A DNA stretch of 64,000 nt, taken from positions 62,001-126,000 of the forward strand of contig CANQBZ010000001.1 in the NCBI GenBank assembly GCA_947589295.1, written 5' to 3'. Below, piece after piece: positions 1 to 15,000 of this stretch; the first letter of the stretch is position 1, and every line of letters begins with the position of its first letter. The position numbers and the translations under genes were made by a program. The notes below the pieces were generated by a model. That model saw only the letters and a program-made list of their open reading frames with translations, had not been told where the DNA came from and ran no database searches. Source of the DNA: an uncultured Akkermansia sp. (GTDB taxonomy: Bacteria > Verrucomicrobiota > Verrucomicrobiia > Verrucomicrobiales > Akkermansiaceae).

Positions 1-3000
1 CACCGAAATTGTACTGCGCGGCGCCCGAGATCGGTTCGGCGCCGTCTCCCACCTGCACAGTCATTGCCCCCGCCGTCACGCCGGAATTAACAACGGAGAT
101 AGTGTACGGGCTTCCGCTTGCGTCTGCGGCGAAAGCCACACTCGCGCCGCTGATAAATCCGGTCCACTGCTCCGGGGTCACGCCCTCGCCCCATTCCTGG
201 TTGGAGGTGCCCATCTCATCCCAGGTCAGGCTGCCATCGTGATCCGTAGCCTGCTGGCCGTCGCCCGTGTTTGAATTGTCGTCCCAGGTGAGCACAGCGG
301 CGGCAACGCGCGTCCAGGCCAAGTGGCCCTGCTCATCCACAAAGAAGCTGTACTTCTCGAGCAGAGCATCGTCGGCATCGTCGCCGTACCACACGATTTC
401 CACCTGCTTGTACCAATCCGTATCGCCGATATTAGTCACACTCGACACATCAATCAGGGTCAGCTTGCCCGAGCCGAGCTTGTGGATGATGTCGGCGGCC
501 TTCGTTGCATCCAACTGCAGCGTCAGCGTGGCGCCTGAGCTGAAATCAACCGCTCCCGATGCACCCAACTTCAAGCCGGTCCAGTTGTCATTCGCGCTTT
601 CCTGGTGAAGCGTCAGCGTGGCGCTACCGCTCAGGGTCAGTGTGCCGTTGATGGTCAGGTCCTCCGTGGAGCTCGTGGCGCCCAAGTCCAGCTCGCCGCT
701 GCTCAGGGTCAGGCCGCCGATGCCGGTACTTGCACCCACCGTGGAGATGGTCAGCTTCCCGTCGTTCACTTCGAGCGTGCCGCTCCCGCCGGTGAGCGTT
801 TGCACCGTCGCCGTGCCGGAAGTCTTGAACGCACCGCCGGCCAGCGTCAACTCTTTCAACCTCACCTCACCGCTGAAGCTGTGCGTGCCGCCGCTAACAG
901 TCAGCGACATTCCACTCCCCTCACCCGTGCCGATGCTGCCGCCGAAGTTGCTCGTGCCGTTTCCAAGCGTCAGGGAGCCCCCGCCCGTGATACTGCCGTA
1001 AGTCGTCGCGCTGTCCGGCTCCCCACCCGCTACGCCGTTCAGGCTGTCCACGGTGATGTTCTGGTGAGCCCCAACGGACACCTTTCCGTGTTCGCCCAGA
1101 TTCAGGGTCTTCATGTGGCTGACCCAGTCTTCTCCATCTCCCAGATCACTGTCACTCACATCCTCCAGCGTAAGCGAACTCTCCTTCCCCTGCGTCCCGC
1201 TCAGGGTGACGCTGCCGATGCTGTCGTTGTAGCTATTTGAATGGGCTATCACACCGCCGATCGTGAGGGACCCGCCGTTCGAAATCGTGATGGCATGATT
1301 GGTCTGTTCATTCACGCACAAGCTGCCGGTGATATCCACCGTGCCGCCCGAAATGGCGAGCGATCCCAGCCAGGCGTCATTCTTGGAAACGCTACCGCCC
1401 TTCTTGCCCTGATCCGTGGCCTTTGTACCCACCTTCAGCTCACCGCCTTCATTCACAGTGACGGCGCCCGTGTAGGCATTTCCGCCCTTCAGAATCTGAC
1501 CGACCTCCACCGTGCCACTCACCGTCAGGGTCCCAGTGACATGCAATTCACCGTCAACCGTCAAGGAGCTTCCGTTGTCCACCGCCACGGTCGTGATCGA
1601 GACATTGTTGTTGGAGAGGGTCAGCGAGCCGCCGTGCACCGTCAGGGACGCGCCCGTGAAAGCGCCTTCCAGGGTGTAGCCCCCGTTGTTGCCATTCGTG
1701 GTATCGCCGGTGTAGACCAACGAGCTTGAAATGGCGCCTCCCCACCTGCCGGCGGCGGCGTTGGCGTACGTGAGCTCCAGCGTTCCCGATCCGGCGATGG
1801 CGCCCGTGCCCGTGAGCTTCTTCACCGTCAGATCACCCCCGTCGACGCTCAGCGTGAGGGTGGGCGTGCCCGACCCCCCGAAAGCGAGCTCGCCGATCGC
1901 GTTGCCGCTGCCGGTCAGGGTCGCATTCGCATTCAGCTGCAAGGCGCCATCCCCGCTCAAGTTGGCGAGGCTGTTGCTGCCCGTGCCGGACAGGATGAGC
2001 TTGCTGCCGCTGTTGACCACGGCGCTCGCCAAGCTCACGCTGCTGCCCGCAAAGGTCTGGGTGGCCTTCTTTAACTCACCCCCGGCTGCGCCCAGCACGA
2101 GCTTCAAGCCGCTCACCGTGCCGCCATAACTCTCACCATCAGCACTGCTGCTGACGATGGTGAGCACGGCGCCGTCCACGCCCGACTGGCTGCTCAGCGT
2201 GCCGCTTCCCTTCACCCCGTTCAGCTGCAGTGCGCCCGTCACTTCCAACGCATCGGTTGCTTCCTTCAAGTTCAGCACGCCGGCGGCGCCGCTCAGGTGG
2301 AATGTGCCGCCCGTCAGCTCCGCACTGCCGGAGCCGCTCAGGGCGCCCGTCAGGCTCGCGTTCTGCTCGTCCTCCCCGGCCTTCTTGGCCAGGGTCACGT
2401 GGTTCTCGGCGGAACCGTCCAGCGTCAGCCCGCCGGTAAGGCTGTTGACGCCCGTCAAACTCAGGGTCGCGCCGTTGTTCAGCGTCACCGAGCCGGTGTA
2501 CGCGCCCTGCGCGTCCGACGGGATCGCCGTCTGCACCGTGAACGTCGCGCCATCCACCTTCAGCCCGCCATCGCCCGCCAGACTGCCCACGGTTGTGTCC
2601 AGTTGGAAGGTCGTGGTGAAGTTCTCCTCGTCCTCCTGCTTCTGCAAGGTCAGCGCGCCCGTCACCGTCAGCGTCTCCACGGTGCTGTCGCCATCCGCCC
2701 GCGTTGCCGCAAAGCTGTAGCCGTCCGTCTGCACCGTCATGTTCTGCACGGTGAAGCTGGCGGTCGTCCCGCTCAGCGAAACCGTCTTCTGCTCTGATTC
2801 ACTGCCGAACACCACATCGCGGCCCGCGTAGAACGGTGAGTTCACATCGTCTTCGCTCACCTTCCAATCCATGTCATCCTCACCCTGCGTCCAGCCGCCA
2901 TCCGTGCTGGCCCACCTGAGCGGAAGGGCCGTCAAATTCCTGAGGTAGAGTTGGTTTCCTTCATTCAACTTCCACTCGTACTCACCCGCCTTAAAATCAA

Positions 3001-6000
3001 TGCCGGTGATGTCAATCTGGTTCAAGGATTTGATCGTGCTGTCCTCGGCGAACAAGTCCAGTGCGTGATCCTCGCTTGCCTTGAACCAGGTGGCCAGATC
3101 GGAGTCGTCCGCCCCTGTCGTCAGTTTCAGGGTCAGCTTGGAAGAACCCTCACTGGTGGGACTGAGCGCGCCCAGGTTGAGGCTGGCGCCGGTGTAGCCC
3201 GTGGTGCTACTGCCGCTCAGGGTCAGCTGCAGGACGCTGTCCGAGCCGAACTTCAAGGCGCTCGCCCCCAGCGTGCCCGCCCCTGCCGACAAGACGAGGG
3301 TCTGGCTCCCCAGGTTGACCTTGGAAAGCGTGACGTTACTCGCAATGGAACTCAGGGTCACCGCGCTGCTGGCTCCCGAAATGTCGAGAGTACCGTTCGC
3401 ACTCCCGGTCTGCAAAGCGAGGTAGTCCCCGCCGGCCACCTGCAAGGCGCCTTGGAGCGTCAGCTTGCCGGCCGATCCGCTCATGCCGTAGGCCGCGCCG
3501 AGTTTCAGCGTCCCTCTCTCGACGGTGAGGTCGCTTCCCTGGTAGCCCTTGGTCAGCTCGTACGTCCCGCTGATCTCGCCGTGGTACACGAGCTTGCTGC
3601 TGATGGTTCCACCGAAGCTGCCCGTCGCCATTGTCAACTTCAAGGCGCCGTTGCCGGAGATCGTGCCGGTGGAGTCCGTGTCCTCCTCCAGCGCGGTCAC
3701 GGTCAAAGTGTGGTTCCCTCCAATCGATACCGTTGCATTGTTTGCCAGATACAGCGTCGTGATGGCATCAGACTTCTCGGCTCTTGCCTCTGAAAGCGTC
3801 ACAGTACCGTTGTCCACGTCGAATCGTCCGCCAACGTTCACGCTGCCCATCGTCAGCCTGCCATCGTTTCTCACACTGAAAGGCGTGCTTGGCAAGTCGC
3901 TATGGCTCCAAGCGATGTCCCCACTCACCGTCATCTGCCCCGCATCCACCAGCAGCGCGTAGGTCTCCCCCCCTACGGTATACCCTTGCCACACGTTGAT
4001 GCTTCCGGTGAAGTTGACAACGCTTTGCGAGTTCCTCAGAATGAGAGCGGAGACTTTCAACGCGCCACTGCCCTGGTTGTTGACGGTGAACTTGCCGGAG
4101 CCTGCGTCATTTCCCACCAAGATAGCGTCTCGATGACCATCGCCGCTTACATTCCCGATGCTTCCGACCGTCAGTTCCGCCCCACCGGTCAATTCTACGG
4201 CCTTTTCGCTAACAGTAGGACTCAGGTTGCTGGCATTAACGGTCGCCGCTTGCTTCAGCTTGAGGACGTACGTCGCGGCGTCCTCGCCGGCGCCTTTCAT
4301 CGTCCCGCCGTTCATGATGAGTTCATTCCCCACACTGACAGTGCTTCCGGCACCCACTGTCATCGTCCCACCGGTCATGGCGAGGTCATTTCCCACACTG
4401 ATGCTGTGACCGTTACTCACTGTCACCTTGCCACCATTGACGGTAAGCGAGGAACCAGAGGAAGACCAGTTGCAGTCAAAATCAGCCGTGCCATTCTTTT
4501 CGACCGTAAAGCTGCTCCATGTTGTTGTCGTATTGGCGTTTTCTGTCGCAGCCTTAAACTTCAGCGTGCCATTCTCCACCGTGATGGATTCGGTGTCAAT
4601 ATGATCGTTGGAAAGAACCTGCGTACCCGTGCCACGTTTCACGAGCTCAACTCGGCCACCATTGCCTGCATTCTGGAATTTGCCTGCAAAGGCTATCTCG
4701 TCGCTTCCACTGTAATCAATAATCAGCTTACCTTTACGCCCTTGCGCGCTCATAGTTACTTGAGCGCCGGCATTACCTTCTTCGCTCGCAGCGCCTAATC
4801 CTCCCACGACGTAAGTGGGAACATCATCGGCATTTGTTGAGGAGCTGGCAATGACCAAGGTTCCATCCACGCCCACCACTTTGTCGGTCAAGTGCGTCTC
4901 GCTGAATGCTCCGTTTTCTCCGCCAGTCGCGGCGCAGTTGAGGGTCAGCGTAGCGCCGCTGGCCACACTGATCGTCGGGTTCGCGGCTGTGTCAACGCTG
5001 AAACCCGTCCCCAGCGTCAGATTTCCGGAAGCAACCGTCAACGCGCTGCCGGAGAATTGCCCGGTCAGGCTGTACGCCGTACCGGCAAACTCAAACTTCG
5101 ACCCGATGCCCCCGCTGTAAGTCCCCGATGCCACCGTCGTCAGCTTGAAGGTGTAATCACTCCCCGTGATGCTGCCCATGCTGCCGCCACCGGTCAGAGC
5201 CGCCGATGTCAAATCGCCGGTCAGCGTCAGCGTGCCGGAATCGCCCAATGTGACGCTGCTGACGCTTCCCTTCGCCTCCAGCGTGCCGTTCACTGTGACG
5301 CTCGGCGCGGTTCCGCCCTCCTTCGCCGCGAGAGCATCCTGGATGGTCAGCTTCCCGTTGGTGACGGTCAAGGCGCTGCCGTCGTACGTCTTCACGGTGT
5401 AGGCGGCCGTCTCCGATTCCTCCCCTGTATCCTCCGAAGCATTGTACACCAGGATGCTGCTGATGGAGCCCAAAAATTGACCGTTCCTGCCGGTCAGTTC
5501 CAGCGTGCCGGTTCCAGCGACACTGCCGCCGCCGGTAAGAATGGACACCGTCAGCTCCGAGTCGCCCTCAAGATTCACCTTGCCTTGCGAGTGCACGTTC
5601 AACTCGTTGATGGTGTTGTTAATCGTTTGCCCCGTCTCGCCCAGGGTCAAGACGCTGGAAGTCCCAGTCAACGTGTCGCTTAGCAAGTTGCTTACCGTGA
5701 CGGTGGCAGCGTTCATCCCGCCCTTCACGGTCATCTGCCCGCCGCTCTCCAGCGTGATGTCACCGCCGACCGCCAGAGAAGAGGTCGTCTCTGCGCTGCC
5801 GCTGTAGCTGCCGTCCACCGTCACCGTGCCGCCGTTGCTCACGGTGAATTCCTTTTCATTCACCATGTTCCCGGTCACGGTGAGCGTGCCGCCCTCCACC
5901 GAAGAACTCGTGCCATCCTTCCACCCGAAGGACACGTTGCCGTACACCTTGATCGTGCTGCTCGTGCCCTTCAACGTGATCGTCCGCACCTGCAGCAGGG

Positions 6001-9000
6001 CGTCTTTTTCCTGAGCGCTCTCGCTACCCACAATCAGCGTGCCCGTCGAACTATCATCGCCAACGATCAATTCCCCGGCGTGCGCGACACCGAAGTACTT
6101 CAGCTGGCCACTGGCCTCGTTGCCGTGGATTCCGCCCGTGGCGGTCAGCGTGGCGCCGCCCGTCACCTTGATTTGGCCGTGCACGCTGCCATCCGGGTCA
6201 TCATACACGTTGAGCGCACCGCCCACTGTCATCGTGGCGCCCCCGCTCAGCTCGATGCTCCCGCCGCCATTCAGACTGTCGTCATCGCCGCTGTAATCCC
6301 CGGCGATGCTCACGGTTCCGCCCATCACCTGCAGCGTCTCCAGGTTCAGCATCCTGCCGTCCACGGTCAGCGTGCCATTATGAATGGTGGAAGTGACATC
6401 GGGGTCCGCAGCGCTCTCATCATAGCCCAGCGAGAGATTGCCGTGCACCGTGACCGAGGACCCGCTGTTCTCCATGGTGAGGCTGTACACCTGCAACAAG
6501 GCACCCTTCTTCGCAGCGTCCGCGGCGCCGATCTCCACCTTGCCGGTCGAGGCCGTACCGCCCACCACCAGCTTCCCGGCGTGAGTCTTATTGAAGTAGT
6601 AATTCTGAGTCGCCACGTCGCTCGCGCCGTACAGCGAGCCCGTCACGGTCAAGCTTCCTCCCTGGACGACAATCTCGTTGACGGTACTCGGCTCCGTCCC
6701 CGACCTTTCCACGAGGCGCAAATCCCCGGCGAAACTCAGCACGCCGTCCGTCACCTGCACCGTCTTGAGCATCATCTCCGATTCCGATGAGAACGCCTGC
6801 GTCCCATTGCCCGTCTTGATGAGCGTCAAGTCCTTGCTCGACAAGGTCGCCCCGGCTTGAGCCCCCGCGCTGCCGACCCCCGATGTCTCCTCGCTTCTGC
6901 TGACGGTGAGGGTCAGGACACCCGCGCCGCTAATCGTACCCCCGCTGCCGGTCAGGCCTTGCTGCGCCGTCAGGGTGGCGTCCGAGCCAAGCGTCAGGCT
7001 GCCGCCGTTCATGGTCAGGTTCTCCACCGCATTGGTCGTCCCGTTCAGGGTGAGGGCGCCGCCGTCCTCCACATCCAGCGTCGCGCCGTTCAGCGTCACA
7101 TTGCCCCCCACCGTCGCCGTCGCCTTAAATGTCAGCGTGCCCGTGTACGTATCCTCCGCGCTCAGCGTGCCGCTGATGGTGAGGGAATCCGCTCCCTGCC
7201 CACCGGTTGTGTCATCCGCATTGTCACCGCCGAAGGCGTAGCTCGCCTTGCCCCGGATCGTCACGCTGTTCGCCTGCACAGGTCCGGCGAGAGTCACGGC
7301 GATCGGTTGCGCGATGTACTGCCCGGCCAGCACGACATCGTGCCCCGTCTGATACTCCACAGCTTCATCGCCGCCATCCGGTGTGTAGTGCCAGACCTCT
7401 TGATCCGTCCCCGTAGACCCACCCGTGTTGGCCTCCCACACCAGGGAAGAGTCCGCCCCCAGGAAGTACAGCGCCCCCTTGGTGTCCACGATGACGAGCT
7501 GTCCCTGCGCGTTCAGCTCCACCTGATAGCGGGACGCATCCTCCCCCGAGTTGCCCAACTGCACCTGCACCGCCGATGCATCGACCGTAATCTTGCTGAT
7601 GTCGATCGTCTGGTCTTTGCTCGTCCAGGTGAAGAGGTCGTAGTACTTCACGCTGCCTCCCTCAAAAGCGCTCCACGAGTTGAAATCCCACGCGCCCGTC
7701 AGCTTGATCGTGAGCGAGGCGTCATCGCCCGATGCCGTGGGCGCGTTGGCGCCGAGCGTGAACTTGGAGCCGTCGGCAATGGTCAGCTTAGCGCCGGATC
7801 CGTAGCTGAAGCCCTCAGTCGCGATGGCAAACCCGGCGGGCGCCTCCCCGTCGCCCTGCACCACCAGCTCGCCGCTGTCCCCGATGGCCAGGCTCGTCAA
7901 CCCGTGCCCGCTCGTCCCCTCAAAGCTCTTCACCGTGAGCTTCCCGTTGACCGTAACCGCCCCCGACGCTGCATCCGCGCTGCCCGCTTTCAGTTTCGCC
8001 AAGGTCAGATTGCCGCTCGTCACCGCGAGGGCGCCCCCGGAGAAAGTCCCACCCAGGACGTACTCACCCGATCCGCCCACATAGGTCAACCCTGCGCTGA
8101 TGCTCCCGGCGAAGCTGCCCGAATCAGTCGTCAGGGTCAGCATGCCGGAGCCGCCGATCGTAGCGTCGGCGGCGCTGCCGCTCAGGCCGGTCGCACTCGT
8201 CGCGCCATCCAGGGTCAGAGCGCCCGCCACCGTCAATGCGCCGAGTTCGTTGTTCACCCCCTCCAGAGTCAGGGAGCCGGACGATACGTTCGTCGCCGCC
8301 GCCGTCACCGCATTGGTGAACTTCTGCACGCCGGAGCCGGACATGGTCAGGCTGTTCAGCGTCAACGCGCCGCCGGTGTAGGTGGCATTGTTTGCATCAG
8401 CTGCCCCCGTTGTAATGGTGAGGTTCAGCTTGTCTCCGTTGCCAATCGCCTGCCCGGCGGTTCCGCTCGCCTTTTTCAGCTGCACACCCCCGTTCAAGGC
8501 GCCCACGCTCAGCGAGGCCGTGCTGCCCTCCTCTCCGCCGAAGGTCAGTTGCAGCGTGCCGGCGCCGCTCAGCGTGCCCGTGATGCTGTTGGTCGCATTC
8601 ACCAGGGTCAGCGTGCCGTTCGCGATGGACACGTTGCCCCCGGCCTGCACATTCTTGCCCTCAGCCTGCGCACCCAGGACCAATGCACCGTTCGTCACCG
8701 TGATGTCCTGGCCTGCGAAAGCGCCGCTCAGCGTCTGCGTGCCGGAGCCGGACATCGTCAGGCTCACGCCCGCGCCCACGCTCGCCGTGGAACTCTGCGT
8801 GTCGCTCGTCAGAAGATCGAGCGTCACATTCTGCTGAGCGCCGTTCTTCGAGATGCTGCCCGTTTCCGTGCCGCTCAGGTAGCTCACTTGGTAAGTCTTC
8901 GCCTCATTCCCGCTCTGCAGCTGCAAGGCGCCTTGCCCTTCGCCTCCCCCATTCAGCGCAATGCCGTAGTTCGCCAGCGCGTTCTCGGCGGTGTAATTCA

Positions 9001-12000
9001 GCCGCAGATTGGTTCTCTTGACTTGGATGACGCCACCTCCCTCTCCCGTCGTGGTGAAGTTCTCTCCGAACACCAGCGTGCCAGCGCCGTCAGGATCATC
9101 CAGGGTCAAAGTGCGTCCATTGGCGTTCAGGGAGCCGTTCAGGGTGAAGGTATACCCGCTCCGCACGCTGATTGTAGCATCTTGAGCGGTGCCGCGCTCA
9201 TCGGGCACGTCCAACGCGATGTTCCAGTCCGTCTCGCCAGAGTGCGCCAGCACCAGGGCGGCCACATACTTGTCATTGTTCGCGCTTGCAGTTCCCTCCG
9301 GAGCAGTTGATCCGCTCCCCGCCAAGTGCAGGGTCTGCCCTTTCGCCTTCTTTGCGCCTAGAGCATTGCTGCCAATATACAAGGTGTTGCCGTCCTCGAC
9401 CCAGATGTTCTGCACATTCCCAAGACGATGAGACGAGCCACTTACCATCTCGCCATCCAGCCAGAGCTGAGTATGCGTCTCTCCATCGCTCGACAAGTAG
9501 AGGTTTCCAATCATGTTGGCATTGTCATCTTGCTCGCTCGAAGCAAGAAGATACCACAGGATGCCCTTGCCGGTCGTGTTTGTTTTGTTTTCGTGCAGAC
9601 CAATGCCTTTCAGCCGGATGCTGCCATCGCCGCTGGCGTAGCAATTAGCGCCAGTCCAGCTAGTCCCTGCGGCAGCCGCCGCGCCGTGAATCACCAACTC
9701 ACTGCCACCGCCCAGCGCGATATGCCCGATGTTCTTCGTGCCGGAAGTGTACATATTCACCGTAGTGTTGTCACCGAGGGTGAGGGTCTGCAAGGAGACG
9801 CTGTTGGAGCTGGCCGGGTCGCTTCCGGACGCGCCAAGGTTCAAGACGCCGCTGCTCAGGGAGATGCTGCCCACACCCGCATTGCTGCTCGTCCGTCCAA
9901 CAGCCCCGGTGAGCGTCAAACTGGGCTGACCGGCGTCGGGGTCTGATGAGCCGATCACGAGGTTCAGCGTGTCGTCTGTACCTGTGCCGAGCGTGCCGGC
10001 GAAGCTGCTGTCCGCGTCCCCCTCCAGGGTGAAATCCCCCGTGCCGCCGATGGAGCCGCTGCCGCTCAACGTGCTCGCCGTCGCTCCTGTCGAGTCCTCC
10101 AATGTCAACGCGCCGTTCACGGTGAGGGCGCCCAAGCTATTGGAATTGCCGCCGCTGAGCGTCAACGTACCTGCCGACACCGTGGTCGTCCCGCTCGTCA
10201 CGCCGCCGCTGAGGGTCTGATTTCCTCCCTCATGGTTCATCGTCAGGTTGGCGAGATCCAGCGCACCGCTGTACGAGCCGCCCGCGCCATTGATGGTCAG
10301 ATTCTGCAACTCGCTGAAACTGCCGGCGCTGCTGCCGACGTCTCCATCGGCGCCATCCGACAAGCCGCCTACCGTCAAGGCGTGGCTGTTCATGTCGATG
10401 CTGCCGTTGCCGCCCAAAGTCAACACGCCGGTGATGGTCAGCGCCTGATTCGCCGTCAGGCTGCCTTGCTCCCCGACGTTCGCCGCACCATTCACGGTCA
10501 CCGTGGTTCCGGTCGTTCCGCCCAGATTCAGTGTACCGCCCGTCACCGTCAGATTTTCGCCGCTGTTCCCCGATGCGCCGATGGTGATAGTATCGCCGCT
10601 CAGCGTGAGGGTTCCATCGCTCACTTCCACCCCGGCCCCGGCAAAGGTACCACTCAGGGTCTGATTCCCCGTGCCGCTCATGACTACCTTCACGCCCGCT
10701 CCCACCACGCTCGCCGAGGAGGTCTTCTCGACACCGGCGCCCGCCTTAATTTCCAGCGTGCCCGTGCCGTTGATGGTTCCGCCGGCTGTTTCACTGTTGT
10801 CCAGATACTCCACCTGGTACACCCCATCCTGATCACTGCTGCCATCATCCGTCAGCTTCAGCGTGGCCCCGTTCGCCAGCTTGATGCCGTAGCTCGCCAA
10901 AGCCTCATCCGCATTGTACGACAGCTCCAGCGTGCCAGCTGTCATGTCAATGACGCCGTAGCTACCAGCCTCCGTCGTGAAATCGGTTCCGAATACCAGC
11001 GTACCCGCATCAATCCGCTTGAGCGTATTCCCCTGCTGAGCGTTCAATGAACCGTTCAGGGTGTAAGTATACCCATTTCTCACACTGATCGAGGCATCAG
11101 CTTCCAACGTGATATTCCACTCCGTTGAATGACTGTTTGCCAGCACCAGAGCAGCCACATTGTGATCGGTATTTGGATCCTGATCTTGTGTGGCTGATCC
11201 ATAACCCGCCAAGTGCAGCGTATGCGTCGTGTCGCCCAGATCGCCGCCCAGCGCGTTCCAAGTTTCGGCTCCCTTACCACCACCGCCAATGTACAGGGTG
11301 TTGTATTCCTCCACCCAGATGTTTTTCACATGCTTGAGATGGTAAGAGTAATTACCACCATCTGCACTTACCATCGAGCCTTGCAACTTGAGCTGGGTAT
11401 GCGTTTTTCCTTCACTCCGCAAGTAGAGGTTCTCGATCGTGTTGCCCTCGGTAACTTCAGTCTCACTTGAAATCAAGCCGTTGAGAATTCCCGATGCGCC
11501 ATTTCCGTTCTCATACTTACCCAGTCCGCTCAGCACAATGCTCCCCCCGCCGTCGGCATAGCCGGTCCAGGTTCCGGTTGTCGCACCGGCGTGAATCACC
11601 AACTCGCTGCCTGCTCCTAGCTTGATGTGACCGATGTTCTTCGTGCCGCCGGTGTACACGTGCACCGTGGTTCCCTTGGTTCCATCACCGAGGGTGAGTG
11701 TCTGCAGCGTGACATCATTGCTGCTGCTCTCCTCGGACGCGTCGAGGTTCAGCACGCCGCTGTTCACGGTGATCGTACCGCTGCCAGCTGACACCGTTCC
11801 GGTGAGGGTCAGGCTGTGGGAGGTCTCGCCCGTCTTGGACAGATCCACCGTGAAGTTCAAGTTACCACTCGTATCTCCCAGTGTGCCGCCGAAAGTGCTG
11901 TCCGTGCTCCCGGTCAAGGTAATCTCCCCTGCGCCGCCGATGGTACCGGCATCACCTGAAAGGCTGCTCAGCACCACCGCGCCGTCTGCATCCACCGTCA

Positions 12001-15000
12001 GGGAGCCGCTCTTGTCCCCGTCGGTGGTGATGGTCAGCTTGCCGAGATTCACCCGTGCGTTTTCCCCAGCCGCTGTGGACACCGTCAGCGCGCCGCCGAG
12101 AGTCGTGCTGGTCGCCGTCACGGTCTTGTCCGTGCTGGTGATGGTCATCGAAGCGTCCTTACTCACCAAGAGATCGCCGCCGGAGAAGCTGCCGCCAAAG
12201 TCGCCGGCGTCCCCCGTCACAGTCAAGTTGGCGCTGGAGATGGAACCGGTGAAGTTATCGAAAGCCGAGACAGAAACGAGACTGGTCGATCCGCCCGTAG
12301 TAGATGTGCCGGTGATGCTGCCTTGGCCGCCGAGGGTGGCCGCCTGCAAGCTCGCCGCATTGCCCAGCGTGAGCCTACTACTGCCTTGTATATCCGCCTT
12401 GCCGGTCACGGTCACACTCCCGCCGGTGAACGTCCAATCACCGCTCTGCACCTCCATGCTCTTCGCCGTCATGCCACTATCCACCACCGTCACCGTATTC
12501 TTTCCACCATCCGTATCGACAAACACGACGGCATCGCCCTCCTGGAAGTGCGTCATTCCCCCGTTGCCGAGGCTCCAAATTTCGTTCGACGTATTCCACG
12601 CGAACGACTGGTTGGCCGTATCATCCTTGTCGCCATACAGGGTCAGGGCTCCGGTATCTTTGGCATAAACGAGCTTGCCGTCGTTGCTCAGGGTGAGACT
12701 CCAGCGATCATCCAGCGTCACCCCGTCGCCCAGGGTCAGCTCAATCTTGCCGTTCCAATCTACTTCCTCCACGCCCGTGAAGATGAAGAGATCGTACTCC
12801 GCTCTTGTCCCCTCTCCCGCCTTAGTTCTCAGAGCATCAAAATCCGTGCTGTCAATCATGAGCGTCAGCGTGTGCCCGCCGGTGACGCCCTTGCTGCCCA
12901 GAGCAATCGTTGTGCCGTTCTGCGCATCCCCGGCGTACGAGAGCGAGATGTCCAGTTGGAGGTTATCCGCCGTCACGTCGATCTGATCGAAGTCAAAGGC
13001 GCCCGCCCCCAGCGAGAGATTCCCGCCCAGTTGCAGGGAGGTCAGCTTGCCCGTCATCGCCGACAGGGTGGTTTTGCCGTCAATCGCCAGCGTGCCGCCC
13101 GCGGTGTAAGCGCCATCCTCTTCCGTCCCGGCGGTGAGGCTGGAAATCGTCCCGTGCGCCGTCAAGGTTCCGCCGCTGAGGGTCACCTGCGTGGTCGTGT
13201 CCGTCAAGGCACCCTGAAGGGTCAGGCTGCCGGCGCTCACCGTCAGCGCGCTGCCCGTAAACTGGTGCACCGTGAAGCCCGTTCCGTCACCCGAAGCGTT
13301 GTACTCCATCGCCACACTCACCGTGCCGTCAAACGTGCCGCTCGCCGCCTCCACCACGAGCTTGCCGCTGCCCGTGATTTCAGCCTCCGACGCACCGCTG
13401 AGTGCCTCGCTCGCAGTGGACGTGCCGCCGCTCGTCCCTCTCACGGTGAGCGTGCCGTTCAGGCTCAGATCGTACTCACCCATGGTCAGCGTGTCGACAT
13501 CCCCCGTGCCGCCGTAGGTGAAATTCGAACTCCCCAGGGTCAATCCTTTCAAATCCATCCCGCCGCTGTAGCTGCCGCCGTTCACGGTCAGCTTGCCGCC
13601 CGTCACCTCGCTCGTTGCGCTCGTGCCGTTCAACTGCGCCAGGGTGTAGCCGGCGCTCCTCGAGGTCTCGATATGCAGGGAGCCGCCCGTGCCACCCTCC
13701 GTGCCGTTGAGGTCGATGCTGATCGCTCTCAAGGCATCATTGGTGCTGGATATGGTGAGCGTCCCGCCATCCGCCACCTTGATGGAACCGGAGTTCGAAT
13801 CCGTCGTCACGCCGAACTTGCCGGTGAACTCCAGCGAGCCCTCCACCGTCAGGGTGTGCGTCCCCAGCGCGAGCTGTCCGCTGTACAGGTTCCTGCCCGT
13901 GCCGCTGCTGTTCACATTGCCCTTCACGATCGCGTCCTGCAGCAGCTTGATGTTCCAGTTCAGCTCAATGTCCGAAGTCGACGGCTTTTCCCCACTGCGC
14001 CAGCTGATGGCCACCGGTATGCTGCCGCTCCTGTCCGCCGCATTGTTCACCTCGATGGTGTGCGCTTCCTGACCGGTCCTACCGCTGGTCAAACTGTTGT
14101 ACACGTGCAGCTCGGAACCCTCCGTCAGGACAAGCTTTTGCACGCTCGTCACGTTCGCCACGTTGCCGCCTTGGCTTTCATCCTGCGCCACAGTCAGCGA
14201 GGTGCTTCTCAGCTCCAGGCACGCAAGCTGGTTCTCCGTCGTCCCCAGCAGAGCCTGCACGATGTGGCTATCTTTCTCCCCCCCGGCATTGACCAGATTT
14301 TCCCAGATCATCGTGCCCTGACCTGTCACCACGCTGGTTCCGGCGTCCGTTCCCCACCCTGACAGATTCTTGATGACGATGGAAGATTTTGCATCCACAT
14401 GCACACTACCGAGCGCCTTGTCTCCCTCGCCGTCAATGGTCAGGGTGGCGCCGTCGAGCAAGTCCACGCTCGCATCACCCAATGCGCCACTGATGCCACT
14501 TGTCCCCGCCACCATGGTTACGTCCACCGCACCCCTGATGGTCAGCTCATTTTTCCATCCGATGCTCTCCGCATCCAGCTGAACCCTTGCGCGTTCGCCA
14601 TTCGATCCCGTGATATTTGATGGCGTGCCTCCAAAGGAGATGGAGGACACCGCATTCCCACCTGCACGGAAATACAGGACCGACCCCGATCCCATCGTGA
14701 TGCCGTTCAGCTCTACGGTCACGCCTTCCTGACCCGCGTCCGAAGCCTTCTCCACCTGCACGGCAACCGAATCCTCCAGTGTCAACGTGTTCTCCACTGA
14801 AAAGCTCCCCTGCAGATCCATCGTCCAGTTCGCCCAGTCCGTCTCGTTTGTCGGAGTCCCGGCCGTCATTCCCGTTCCTTTGAAGGTGACATTGCCCGCG
14901 GCAATTCCACTCGCCACGGTCACGGTGACCGTGGAGGTCTCCACGCTGCTCAGCGTCGCATCGTCGTTAAAGTCCCCACCGCTATGGAAATGGACTTTGT